Assembly: GCA_951813065.1 (NCBI GenBank)
Contig: CATOTH010000001.1
Coordinates: 124,001-188,000 of the forward strand
Direction: 5' to 3'
DNA: 64,000 bases
DNA from: an uncultured Bryobacterales bacterium
GTDB taxonomy: Bacteria; Acidobacteriota; Terriglobia; Bryobacterales; UBA6623
Shown: positions 31,435 to 40,548 of the stretch, one piece after another
Position numbering within the stretch: the first letter of the stretch is position 1
Layout of the letters: each line of letters starts with the position of its first letter
The notes under the pieces: model-generated
What the model was told of the DNA's origin: nothing
Database searches by the model: none
The model's input: the letters and a program-made list of their open reading frames with translations, nothing else
Translations under genes and position numbers: made by a program

Positions 31435-33906
31435 TTATTCATGACCTTCCTGAACCGTGTATCCGATCGCGTTGTATCCCTTCAGTCGACGCTCATACAT
31501 TCGAGCCAACATTGGAATGTAAGCGTCCACGTAGTCGTAGACGCGCACAACCCGCTTGCCGTCACAAAGCCGGTGCAGCCGTCCGACGTACTGTTGGAGA
31601 GTTCCCTTCCACGAGATCGGCATCGCCAGAAAGAGCGTGTCTAGTCGCGCATCGTCGAATCCTTCACCGATGTAACTGCCAGTCGCAAGGATCACTCGTT
31701 GGTCGGAAGGCCCTACCGATGCCATAGCCTCGGCTACGGCCAGTCGCTGGAGCCTACCCATTCCTCCCCTGAGGACCAAAACGTTCTTCACGACCCCACT
31801 AAGCTTTACCGCGAAGTATTCCAGATGCTCAGTTCTTCCAGTGAGCAACAAGGGCGAATGCCCGGATCGAACTGACCTAACGAGATCGTTCACGATCATT
31901 TCGTTGCGAACGCTATCCCGGATAAGCGCCCCGTAGACATCTTGGATCGTTACATCGCTCAAGTTCGGCGACATTGTGAAGTCTGTGCGCCGGGGAATCA
32001 CAAGATGCTGGAACGGAGTGGATTCCGTCATCGCACGAGCACTGTGGCGGAAGATGATCGGCCCACATTGCATATAGACAATGGGGTGGTGGCCATCCTT
32101 CCTTGTGGGCGTGGCTGTCAAACCGACAACGAATCTAGCCTTGACCTGCCTCATTACCTGCTCAAAGGTGAATGCCGAAATGTGGTGACATTCGTCGACA
32201 ATCACCTGGCCATAGTCGGCGACGCAGTCCCTGACTTCTCCCTTGCGGTAGAGGCTTTGGATAAGCGCGACGTCGACACGACCGCTCGGATGGCTTTTCC
32301 CGCCCCCGATTTGGCCTACGAACGTTGGTGGAAGGCCTAGGAACATCATCAATCGCTCACGCCACTGGTCCAACAACTGCTGACGATGGACTAGGACAAG
32401 GGTGCTCACTTTTCGTTCTGCGATCAGCCACGAAGCGACAGCGGTCTTGCCGAAGGCAGTCGGAGCGCAAAGGATACCTTGATCGGAGCCACTTACCGCC
32501 GAAACAGCTTCCTGCTGTAAGGGCCAGAGCTGCCCCTGGAACTCAGCGTCAATCGCGGTCCCGCCGACCCGCTCGTCCCTGACTTCGGCCTTGACCTTGT
32601 GCGCTCCGAGCAGCCTCACCAATTCGGTCAGGCACCCGCGAGGAAGAGCTATATGATTGGCTAGGTCTTCGCCGCAAGCAATGATTCTTGGCTTATTGAA
32701 CGTACTGAGCCGCATTGACTGAGCTTTGTAAAACTCGGGGTTCTGAAAAGCCGCCAACCGCAGCAACCGATTCAGCATGCTGGAAGGAAGGCCCTTCTTC
32801 TGGATGTAGAGAAGATTCGCCCTGACTACCTGGACGACTTCAGGAAGGGGCTCTTCGATGGGCCGCTCCCTCCGGCTTCGGGATGGAGGCAAGTTCCAAG
32901 GGTCTCGTGCATCTCCGTCCTCGTCGCGGCCGACCCGGACCCCAATGAGATCACCGGTGCTTTGGGCTGCCGCAACCAGTTCACCGGTAGCGTCGGTCGA
33001 CATCCTTTGCAGAGTCGACAAGAATGCCCATTGGTCGCGGTACGGTCTGAATTCGGCATCGACGAAGACACTGTTGCCTATCTTTCGAGGATTCTTTTGC
33101 AACGGTAGTGCAATGAGGTTGCCAAACCCGCCCTTCGGCATCGTGTCCTGATTCGGAAAGAACCTGTCGTACGAATCAAGTCCAACCTGATGCCGACGCT
33201 CCATTGTCCGGGTGAGAACCAAGCAACCGAGTCTCCGCGCCGTGACGGCTGGGATCGGGCGATCAAAAAAAATCCATACGTGCCCACCGTCGCCTGACCG
33301 CGACCGCTCCAATGCCGCAGGTACACCGACCTCCCGGCATGTATCAAGAAACGCCCCTGCGTCCTGTTGCCAAGTACTCTTGTCGAAGTCGACAGCAAGA
33401 AACCAGCAGGTCTCGTCCAATAACAGCGGGTAGATGCCAACCGTGTGCTCGCCCATCAAGTGCCTCCGTACAACGTCGTCGGTCAACGGTCGAAATTTTC
33501 GGGTCTTTCGGTCTACCTTCTTTCGGTCCGATTCCTTGGCCTCAAAATAAGCTCTCCAGTCTCGGTCCGCTCTTGGCGCATAACCAACCCTTCCGTTGGT
33601 CTGCTCCCACCTCACCGCATAGACATCCTCCCGGCCTCGGAACAAACTCCGAAAGACAGCTATCCGCTGGCTCGCCTTGTCCGTCAGAGTCGGCTTGCTG
33701 AGTTTCTCCTGAGCACGTGACGGTGCCTCGTTGCTCGAAGCAGCTGGCGGTATTGGAATGCCGTGCTCGGCCAACAAGCGGCGTAATCGAGCGTTCTCCT
33801 CTCGTAGATGGGTCGATTCGGCGAGGACGGACTCGGTGGGTTTTTCTCTGGAGTCCGTTTCGTTCATGGCTGGTTCTTGGAGAGGGACCGCTACCCTCGC
33901 CCACAT
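31435..33906 (-). CDS. AEP primase-like / superfamily 2 helicase fusion (TOTE-conflict-type)
   Basis: 823 residues. An N-terminal coiled coil (30-50, HLREENARLRRLLAEHG) precedes an archaeo-eukaryotic primase domain: VDFD (D173, D175), SGDGGHVWIFF (H209), and later GNLIALPL and GNSVFVD. This is the primase type named after TOTE conflict systems. A second half is an SF2 helicase: CAPTAFGKT (480-488), VDECHH, LTATPTRKDG, QYVGRLHR. The ATG at 33906 lies three bases past the Fic stop, with GAGAGG upstream, so the two are translated together; ATG 33867 is an alternative. Probable role: nucleic-acid processing in an anti-phage system (inference). The 3' end is also found duplicated at 30834-31105. 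Confidence 0.85.
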   Translation of the reverse strand: MWARVAVPLQEPAMNETDSREKPTESVLAESTHLREENARLRRLLAEHGIPIPPAASSNEAPSRAQEKLSKPTLTDKASQRIAVFRSLFRGREDVYAVRWEQTNGRVGYAPRADRDWRAYFEAKESDRKKVDRKTRKFRPLTDDVVRRHLMGEHTVGIYPLLLDETCWFLAVDFDKSTWQQDAGAFLDTCREVGVPAALERSRSGDGGHVWIFFDRPIPAVTARRLGCLVLTRTMERRHQVGLDSYDRFFPNQDTMPKGGFGNLIALPLQKNPRKIGNSVFVDAEFRPYRDQWAFLSTLQRMSTDATGELVAAAQSTGDLIGVRVGRDEDGDARDPWNLPPSRSRRERPIEEPLPEVVQVVRANLLYIQKKGLPSSMLNRLLRLAAFQNPEFYKAQSMRLSTFNKPRIIACGEDLANHIALPRGCLTELVRLLGAHKVKAEVRDERVGGTAIDAEFQGQLWPLQQEAVSAVSGSDQGILCAPTAFGKTAVASWLIAERKVSTLVLVHRQQLLDQWRERLMMFLGLPPTFVGQIGGGKSHPSGRVDVALIQSLYRKGEVRDCVADYGQVIVDECHHISAFTFEQVMRQVKARFVVGLTATPTRKDGHHPIVYMQCGPIIFRHSARAMTESTPFQHLVIPRRTDFTMSPNLSDVTIQDVYGALIRDSVRNEMIVNDLVRSVRSGHSPLLLTGRTEHLEYFAVKLSGVVKNVLVLRGGMGRLQRLAVAEAMASVGPSDQRVILATGSYIGEGFDDARLDTLFLAMPISWKGTLQQYVGRLHRLCDGKRVVRVYDYVDAYIPMLARMYERRLKGYNAIGYTVQEGHE

Positions 33907-33909
33907 GAG

Positions 33910-35067
33910 CTATGCCTCTCTCAATTCACCATTCTCATCGAGTACCACGGCTTGTACCGGCCTCAGTGGAATTGCCAAGTGATAGCGCGCATAACGACGC
34001 TCGCCAGTCCGCCTTAGCGCTCCTTTGGCGACCATGTCGGCTAGGTCTCTCGTCACAGTTGCGGACGAGGCCCCTGTGATCGTCATGTAGTTACGAGCGC
34101 TCATTCCGCCGGCAAACCCTTCCGGCCCTTCGCGCAACATCCGCAACAGCGCTTTCTCCTGCCGGCCGTTGAGTCGACCGCGAAGACCGTCGAGTAGTTT
34201 CGACTTGTCGACGATGAATTCAATCCGCGCCAGCGTGCGACGCTGGGCTTCGATCGTGATGCCGGCAAACCACGTGATCCAGGAAGTTATCTTCACGTAT
34301 TTGCTGCCCGCCTCCAAAGCTGTGTAGTAAGCCTTGCGCCGTAGCAGCATTGTCGCGGCCAACGCTGTCAATGTCGGTCGCCCCAGGCGTTGCGATAGGG
34401 CTTTCTCGCAGATTGCGCGACCAATTCGGCCATTGCCGTCTTCGAAGGGATGAATTGACTCGAAATGCAAGTGTGCGATCCCAGCCCGAGTCAGACCCGG
34501 AAGTGAATCGGCGCCATCCGGAGCAGTCCGGTTGAACCAAGCGATGAACTGCTCCATCTGCTCAGGCACCTCCGACGATGGCGGAGCCTCAAAGTGCACC
34601 CTGGGCAGATGAATGGGACCAGAAACGATCTGCATGGCTTCATTGCTCGTTCGATAGTGACCAACATCGCTCATATCTCTTCTGCCACCCAGCAGGATCC
34701 TGTGCCAACGGAAGAACACCTCGCGCGAAAGAGGCTGTGCGAATGAGCGATAGAGATCCACCATCAATTCGGCGACACCTCGCTCCGCCGGAGTCGCCCG
34801 CCACTCTTCGGTCGGCAGGCCGAGTTGCTTGCGGATTGAGGATTGAATACTTGCCCGATCCAAGATCTCCCCCTCGATCTCGGATGTGGTTAGGGCCTCG
34901 GAGCTGATCGCCTCGATCGTAAGTTGTTCACGGTCAGCTTCATCCAAATGCCTGACTACGCCCTCAACTACACCGCTTTGGACGAGAAACACCTCCTCCG
35001 CTCTCTTGAGGCGCTCCTGATCCCAGGAAAACTTGGGCCAATCCGGTCGTTGCCAGTTCCACGTCAT
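33910..35067 (-). CDS. Fic-family protein (AMP-transferase type)
   Basis: 385 residues. The Fic motif HPFEDGNGRIGR (206-217) is complete, so it should transfer AMP or another group to a protein hydroxyl. An N-terminal inhibitory helix carries TSEIEG (61-66), fitting the (S/T)xxxE(G/N) motif of self-inhibited class II Fic proteins. The C-terminus holds a winged-helix (KALLRMLREGPEGF, YMTITGASSATVTRDLADMV). It is the first gene of a two-gene operon with the primase/helicase. ATG start at 35067. It could be a regulator or effector of that partner, but the target is unknown. Confidence 0.92.
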   Translation of the reverse strand: MTWNWQRPDWPKFSWDQERLKRAEEVFLVQSGVVEGVVRHLDEADREQLTIEAISSEALTTSEIEGEILDRASIQSSIRKQLGLPTEEWRATPAERGVAELMVDLYRSFAQPLSREVFFRWHRILLGGRRDMSDVGHYRTSNEAMQIVSGPIHLPRVHFEAPPSSEVPEQMEQFIAWFNRTAPDGADSLPGLTRAGIAHLHFESIHPFEDGNGRIGRAICEKALSQRLGRPTLTALAATMLLRRKAYYTALEAGSKYVKITSWITWFAGITIEAQRRTLARIEFIVDKSKLLDGLRGRLNGRQEKALLRMLREGPEGFAGGMSARNYMTITGASSATVTRDLADMVAKGALRRTGERRYARYHLAIPLRPVQAVVLDENGELREA

Positions 35068-35804
35068 GAGCGAAAGAGATGAACTCTATCAATCATAATA
35101 GTGGAGTATTTGATTAATAGGAATCGATTCTATCGATCAAGAGCTTGGTTGCAGCGGTGCAGTTGCAGTGTCGCGGACTTGACGACCCGAAGGTCCAGTG
35201 TGCACCTGCACTGAAGGAACTAGTGCGACTTCAACCTGGGCTGGTCACGGTAATAGTGGTTCGGTCACACTCGCCAAGCGTGAGGGGATGCTCTGAAGAA
35301 TCTTGTCAAGACGACCTGCTGTCACGCCACTGCACAGTCCACCGCACCGTCACACTGACAATCACGATTGGTGGATTCTTGCCCCCGACCACTGTAGACT
35401 CACAATGGAATATCCAACCACAGATCGAGGGTTATTGAAACTAGGACTATCGGCCGCGAAGCTCGCAATGAACTCACGGCCACGATCAACGGCATGGTGG
35501 CAGTGACGCATGTCTGAAACGGACACCTCGATTGGGACACGCGAAGTTGTGATCGCCATCGGACGGCCGGCTTGCGGCCTTGCAGCTTGGCTTCTGCTGC
35601 TTTCTTCCATTGGCGCAAGCGCGAGCATCCCACACATTGATCCGCCGTTTCTCTGGCTCCGGGGATTCAGATTGATTGTGTGTGAAGAACCCGACGACTG
35701 AGGGGCTTGACCCGCTAGCCGTCCGCATTGTCGCACTTGGGACAAACCCGCGTGGTACAACAATCAGGCGCGAGAAGAGCGTGCATGAGGGGGGTTTCTC
35801 GTAA
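35068..35804. promoter_or_regulatory. Promoter region of Fic/helicase operon and spacer to GMC gene
   Basis: 740 bases without a recognisable gene. The 60 bases next to the Fic start (35080-35140) are strongly AT-rich, with repeated half-site-like words (ATCAATC, TGATTAA, CGATTC, ATCGATC), fitting an operator bound by the winged helix of the Fic protein (inference). The rest seems empty. Confidence 0.4.
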
Positions 35805-37406
35805 GTGGCCGAACAACAGTACGACGTGATTGTCGTCGGTAGCGGGCCAGGGGGCGGAATCGCAACCTACGCCCTTGCGACGGCTGGATTGAAGGTTGCA
35901 CTCGTTGAAGCCGGTCCCCGGCTCAGGGCAGGCATGGATTACAACGGACACCATTGGCCTTACGAGTATCGTGACCGGAGAGCTCCAAACTTTTGGCGCG
36001 ACAATTTCGTGCGTGGACATTTCACGCCCGTAGGAGACCGACCCGGGCACGGGCAGATTCGTGCGCTCGGAGGAAGGTCGGTCTGTTGGGCTGGGCACTC
36101 GCTCCGCTTCGGCCCGAAGGACTTCGAACAGTGGCCGATCTCATACGACCTGGTCGCACCGTACTACAGTCGGGCCGAGAGCCTGATGGGCGTCTACGGG
36201 TACCGAGACGGTCTGTCCAACATGCCCGACGGGGAATTCCTCAAGCCGGTCCCGATGCGCTGCGGAGAAGAGCAACTTCGTCTCGGCGTGGAGCGCCTGC
36301 GGGAACGCGGCGCGAAGATGGCGTTCGTGGCCCAGCGAAAGGCAATGCTCACCGTCCCTCCGAACAAGTCTGAATGGAAATTCCGCCAGAAATGCCACTA
36401 CTGCGGACACTGTTCCGGTTGCGCGGTCGACGCGAAATACACCTCAGTAAACACCCCGATTCCGTTGGCCGAAGAGACTGGCAACCTGACGATTTTCACG
36501 GAGTCCATGGCAACTCGCGTGCGGGTGTCGGCCGAGGGCGGCCAGGTGGTAGGCATCGAGTACAAGTCAGCAGGCGGGGAGACCCACGACCTCGCCGCAA
36601 AGGCTGTCGTGCTTTCGTGCAGCGCCGTAGAAACAGCGCGGCTAATGCTGATCTCCGAAATCGGCAACTCAAGCGGACATGTCGGCAGGAACCTGACCAG
36701 TCACTTCGGTGTGACCGTGCGCGGCTTCTTCCCGCAGATCGTCGGTCGTGACGCCTCCAACGATGACGGCACTGGCTACTACCACTCGCTGTTGACCGGA
36801 CTCTACTGGGACGAGCCGAGCCCTGACTTTGAAGGCACCTACCAAGTGCAGTGCGGTGCCGGAATCACATCTCATCGCCGGGCCATCCGAAATGCGCCGG
36901 GATACGGCGCCTCCCTGAAGAAAAAGCTGCGGGAGTGGAATATCGGCAATGCGGGAATGAACATGCAAGGCACGACATTGATTTCGCCGAACAAGTTTGT
37001 TGACCTCGACCCGGACCGGCGGGACGCGTTCGATATGCCGCTGCCGCGGGTGCACCTTCATTACGACGACTCGGACATCGCAATGGCTCGGGACATGGTC
37101 GAGAAGTGCGAAGAGATTATCCGTGCAGGTGACGGAGAAGTCATCGAAACGCCAGGCCAAGTTTCGGTTGACGACCTTGTGATCGACCTGAATCACTGGG
37201 TTGGTACGACGAGGATGGGAACCGATCCGCGATCATCCGTCGTCGATACCAGCGGGCGGTCTCACGATCTTCCAAACCTGTTTGTCGCCGACGCCTCGGT
37301 ATTCCCGGCATACCCGGAAAAAAACCCAACGCTAACCAACATCGCGCTCTCCTGGCGGACAGCCGATGGCATCGTGGAGCGGTTTCAGCGTAACGAATTA
37401 GGGTGA
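35805..37406 (+). CDS. GMC-family oxidoreductase (FAD-dependent)
   Basis: 533 residues, GTG start at 35805. The FAD-binding Rossmann motif VVGSGPGGGIATYALATAG opens the protein; GGRSVCWAG follows. A cysteine cluster CHYCGHCSGC near residue 200 could bind a metal or iron-sulfur cofactor. The C-terminal motif HWVGTTRMGTDP carries the active-site His, with NLFVADASVFPAYPEKNPTL. It lies 7 bases before a gluconate-2-dehydrogenase subunit-3-like gene, so the two probably form a membrane or periplasmic sugar or alcohol dehydrogenase; the substrate is unknown. Confidence 0.92.
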   Translation: MAEQQYDVIVVGSGPGGGIATYALATAGLKVALVEAGPRLRAGMDYNGHHWPYEYRDRRAPNFWRDNFVRGHFTPVGDRPGHGQIRALGGRSVCWAGHSLRFGPKDFEQWPISYDLVAPYYSRAESLMGVYGYRDGLSNMPDGEFLKPVPMRCGEEQLRLGVERLRERGAKMAFVAQRKAMLTVPPNKSEWKFRQKCHYCGHCSGCAVDAKYTSVNTPIPLAEETGNLTIFTESMATRVRVSAEGGQVVGIEYKSAGGETHDLAAKAVVLSCSAVETARLMLISEIGNSSGHVGRNLTSHFGVTVRGFFPQIVGRDASNDDGTGYYHSLLTGLYWDEPSPDFEGTYQVQCGAGITSHRRAIRNAPGYGASLKKKLREWNIGNAGMNMQGTTLISPNKFVDLDPDRRDAFDMPLPRVHLHYDDSDIAMARDMVEKCEEIIRAGDGEVIETPGQVSVDDLVIDLNHWVGTTRMGTDPRSSVVDTSGRSHDLPNLFVADASVFPAYPEKNPTLTNIALSWRTADGIVERFQRNELG

Positions 37407-37413
37407 GTGCAAG

Positions 37414-37944
37414 ATGGAACGCAGGACAATCCTCAAGCTAGTCGCGGCCGGGGTCTTGCCCGGCTCGGGCAGCCTCGTCCAGATCGCTTGCAGGCAGGAC
37501 ACCTACACGCCGGAATTCTTCTCGGTATCTGAGTTCAACATGCTGGATTCCCTGACCGAGATGATTCTCCCGAGTGATGACCACTCGGCCGGTGCCAAAG
37601 CCGCGAAAGTCGCCCGGTATATTGACGTCGTGGCCGCCGACGCGACGGCCAATACCCAAGCGCGTTGGCGGTCCGGCCTGGAGGCAGTCTCAGCCCTGAC
37701 GGAGGAGCGGTTCGAGCGCGATTTTGTGAAATGTGACGCCGCCCAGCAGGACCAGATCGTCGCCGAAATATCACGCAACGAAGAGAACCCAGGAAACGAA
37801 GCTGAGCGGTTCTTCAGCCTCCTCAAGCACGCGACTATCGATGGCTACTACACCTCGCAGGTCGGCATCGATGAAGATCTCGGCTATCAGGGGAACACGG
37901 CCATTGACGAGTTCCCGGGATGCGCTCACGAAGAGCACGCGTAG
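37414..37944 (+). CDS. Gluconate 2-dehydrogenase subunit 3 family protein
   Basis: 176 residues. A short signal-like N-terminus (RRTILKLVAAGVLPGSG, twin-arginine style) precedes the core: LDSLTEMILPSDDHSAGAKA and FFSLLKHATIDGYYTSQVGI, typical of the small subunit that pairs with GMC dehydrogenases. The catalytic subunit next door lacks a signal, so the pair may be exported together by Tat. ATG start; a seven-base gap separates the genes. Confidence 0.88.
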   Translation: MERRTILKLVAAGVLPGSGSLVQIACRQDTYTPEFFSVSEFNMLDSLTEMILPSDDHSAGAKAAKVARYIDVVAADATANTQARWRSGLEAVSALTEERFERDFVKCDAAQQDQIVAEISRNEENPGNEAERFFSLLKHATIDGYYTSQVGIDEDLGYQGNTAIDEFPGCAHEEHA

Positions 37945-38133
37945 GACTCGGAACAGCAGACCGAATTCGATAGGGAAACCTTCAAGTCGAGATTTCTCAG
38001 AATCTGCTTGATGAGGTTAGCCAGTCTGCAGCTACAGGTCCCCGGACCCAAGGTGCTGTCGCTGCGCAGCCGCGTCGCTGCAGCAATGCATCCCGCTCTG
38101 CGCTACCGTAAGTGCTAGGAGGACTGCACAGCC

Positions 38134-38574
38134 ATGCCCTATCCAGAACTTATGATCACTCCCATGCGCGAGGCGCTGACCCGGCACGGTATCGAGGAAG
38201 CGCGTACGGTTGAGGATGTCGACCGCCTGCTCGCGCCGGGAAGCGGCCACGTCCTGGTCGTCTTCAACTCGGTCTGTGGATGCGCAGCGAGCATTGCCCG
38301 TCCCGGCGTGGTCCAATCCCTGCAGGGCGATGTGCGGCCAGACAACGTCGCTACGGCCTTCGCGGGGGCCGACATCGAAGCAGTCAACTACCTGCGCCAG
38401 AAGCTCTCGATGTACCCGCCGTCCTCGCCTTCCGTTGCATTGTTCCATGACGGGGAACCGGTGTTCATGATGCACCGGCACCAAATCGAGGGCAAAGACC
38501 CGAACATGATTGCCAGCCACCTCCGGGATGCGTACCGTACGCACTGCGTGTCGGAACGGGTCGAAGCCATATAG
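38134..38574 (+). CDS. Bacilliredoxin (BrxA/BrxB, YphP/YqiW) family
   Basis: 146 residues. NSVCGCAASIARPG carries the CGC active site of bacilliredoxins, which remove bacillithiol from proteins in Firmicutes. The opening MPYPELMITPMREALTRHG and later PPSSPSVALFHDGEPVFMMH and RDAYRTHC are family features. In acidobacteria-like genomes it occurs without proven bacillithiol. AGGAGG lies about ten bases before the ATG at 38134. Confidence 0.93.
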   Translation: MPYPELMITPMREALTRHGIEEARTVEDVDRLLAPGSGHVLVVFNSVCGCAASIARPGVVQSLQGDVRPDNVATAFAGADIEAVNYLRQKLSMYPPSSPSVALFHDGEPVFMMHRHQIEGKDPNMIASHLRDAYRTHCVSERVEAI

Positions 38575-38799
38575 ACCCGTTCCACTAGGGACCCAGGCCA
38601 GTTCCCCCAGAGTCCGGGAATTGGCCGCATGGCCTCCGTAGCGATTTGATCGCTAGCAGGCTGCCTCGAACGAGGTCCCGGAACCGCTCATTGCGGGTGG
38701 CAAAAGCACTCGGGCTGACGGAAGCCAGCCTGGACGGATCGCTGGTATCAGCCCTTGTGTTGACCGGATGTCGCGAGCCGGCTTCCGACCACTCCTACA

Positions 38800-40410
38800 A
38801 TGAAAGTTCCGGCCCCGTCCGGATCGGAGCCGATCCCATTGTCCCCGGAAGACCGCATTCTCCAGCAGCGCTACGACAAGATCAACCGCATTTCCAGGTT
38901 GGGGTTCAAGCCGTACCCGCACAACTACAGGTCGACACATACGATTCCCGATCTACGCTCGCGTTTCGACAGCGTCGATGCAGACAGTCTCGAAGCTGAC
39001 CAGCCTCGAACGAGCATCTGCGGACGCCTTACAACTAAGAGACGACAGGGGAAAGCAGGGTTCGCCAACCTGAAGCAGGGCGGCGTCCAGATTCAGATTT
39101 ACGTAAGGCGCGATGAAGTCCCAGAGGAAGCCTTCGAGCTCTACAAGCTGCTTGATGCCGGGGATCTCATTGGTGTCGAAGGACGGGTGTTTCGCACGCG
39201 AACGGGCGAGTTGACAGTGCGGGCAAACGACCTGCAATTCCTGTCGAAGAGCATCCTGCCTCCGCCAGAGAAGTTCCACGGCTTGCAAGATGTCGAGATC
39301 CGCTACCGCCAACGCTCGCTGGACTTGATCAGCAATGACGAAGTCCGGCGGACTTTCGTCCACCGAGACAAGATCATCCGGACGCTCCGAGCAGCCTTCG
39401 AGCGGCGCGACTACATCGAAGTCGAGACACCCATGATGCAGCCGGTCTATGGCGGCGCGTTGGCGAAGCCCTTTCAAACGCATCACAACGCCCTCGACAT
39501 GGACCTGTTTTTACGCATCGCACCCGAGCTCTATCTCAAGCGCTTGACTGTGGGCGGGCTGGACAGGGTCTATGAAATCAACCGCAATTTCCGCAACGAG
39601 GGCCTCTCGAAGCACCACAATCCCGAATTTACGATGCTCGAGTTCTATGAGGCTTACAGCGATTACCAGGATCTGATCCGGTTCAGCGCTGAATTGCTCA
39701 AGGAATCGGCCGAATCCGTCCTTGATGGCGGCACGGTCGCGCAGTACGGAGACCATCAGATTGACTTTGGCTCCCTGAATTGTCTGACCATGGCGGAGGC
39801 TGTCGCGGAATATTGGCCGGACAACGCGTCAAGACCCGAGCCGGGCGACCTTGCCGACATCGCCAAGATCCAAGAACTTGCAACCGTCCACAACGTGCGC
39901 GCAGGGACTCATCTGGAGTTTCCAAGCGGACTCTCAGCCGGGAAAGCCCTACTGGAGCTCTTCGAGGCCGCCTGCGAGCCTCTTCTAGTCCAGCCGACCG
40001 CAGTCTACGACTACCCAGTCGAGGCATCGCCCCTCTCGAAGCAGAAGCCCGACAATCCCGCGTTTGTAGAGCGCTTCGAGATCTTCTGCGGCGGAATGGA
40101 AATTGCCAATGGGTACTCGGAACTGAACGATCCGTTGGAGCAGTTGAGGCGGTTCGAAGAGCAGGCCGCTGCCCGGGCCGCTGGCGATGGCGAAGCGCAT
40201 GGCATCGACGAGGACTACCTGCGCGCCCTCTGCTATGGCCTGCCGCCGACCGCTGGCGAGGGAATCGGGATCGACCGCTTGACGATGCTGCTGACGAATT
40301 CAGCCACGATCCGGGACGTAATCCTGTTCCCGCTGCTACGGCCCGAAAGTGAGATTGGAATGGCCGACCGCTTGCGTGAAGCCGTCGAGGCTTCTAAGAA
40401 TCAGGACTGA
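38800..40410 (+). CDS. lysS: Lysyl-tRNA synthetase, class II
   Basis: 536 residues. Charges tRNA-Lys. An N-terminal OB-fold anticodon domain (residues 60-150: ICGRLTTKRRQGKAGFANL) precedes the class II core: motif 1 region YIEVETPMM, motif 2 YEINRNFRNEGLSKHHNPEF, and motif 3 PTAGEGIGIDRLTMLLTN. The QPVYGGALAKPFQTHHNALD loop is specific for LysRS. ATG start at 38800. Length and motifs are normal. Confidence 0.97.
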   Translation: MKVPAPSGSEPIPLSPEDRILQQRYDKINRISRLGFKPYPHNYRSTHTIPDLRSRFDSVDADSLEADQPRTSICGRLTTKRRQGKAGFANLKQGGVQIQIYVRRDEVPEEAFELYKLLDAGDLIGVEGRVFRTRTGELTVRANDLQFLSKSILPPPEKFHGLQDVEIRYRQRSLDLISNDEVRRTFVHRDKIIRTLRAAFERRDYIEVETPMMQPVYGGALAKPFQTHHNALDMDLFLRIAPELYLKRLTVGGLDRVYEINRNFRNEGLSKHHNPEFTMLEFYEAYSDYQDLIRFSAELLKESAESVLDGGTVAQYGDHQIDFGSLNCLTMAEAVAEYWPDNASRPEPGDLADIAKIQELATVHNVRAGTHLEFPSGLSAGKALLELFEAACEPLLVQPTAVYDYPVEASPLSKQKPDNPAFVERFEIFCGGMEIANGYSELNDPLEQLRRFEEQAAARAAGDGEAHGIDEDYLRALCYGLPPTAGEGIGIDRLTMLLTNSATIRDVILFPLLRPESEIGMADRLREAVEASKNQD

Positions 40411-40479
40411 CAATCGGCCTTCAAGGTCGCTCCCCACCGCAGGCGGGTCTCCGACCGCCGGGTGTGCGAGACTTGCATT

Positions 40480-40501
40480 CCAGCGATCAACTGATCGCTG
40501 G
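40480..40501 (+). terminator. Perfect inverted repeat after lysS
   Basis: CCAGCGATCA and TGATCGCTGG pair exactly around two bases (AC), a 22-bp palindrome 70 bases past the lysS stop. There is no T run, so it may be a rho-dependent end, an mRNA-stabilising hairpin or a protein-binding site for the next gene. Confidence 0.4.
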
Positions 40502-40548
40502 GCCCAGAACCCGGTGGCGCGCGAGGCGTCGCCCGCAGAGCACAACCC

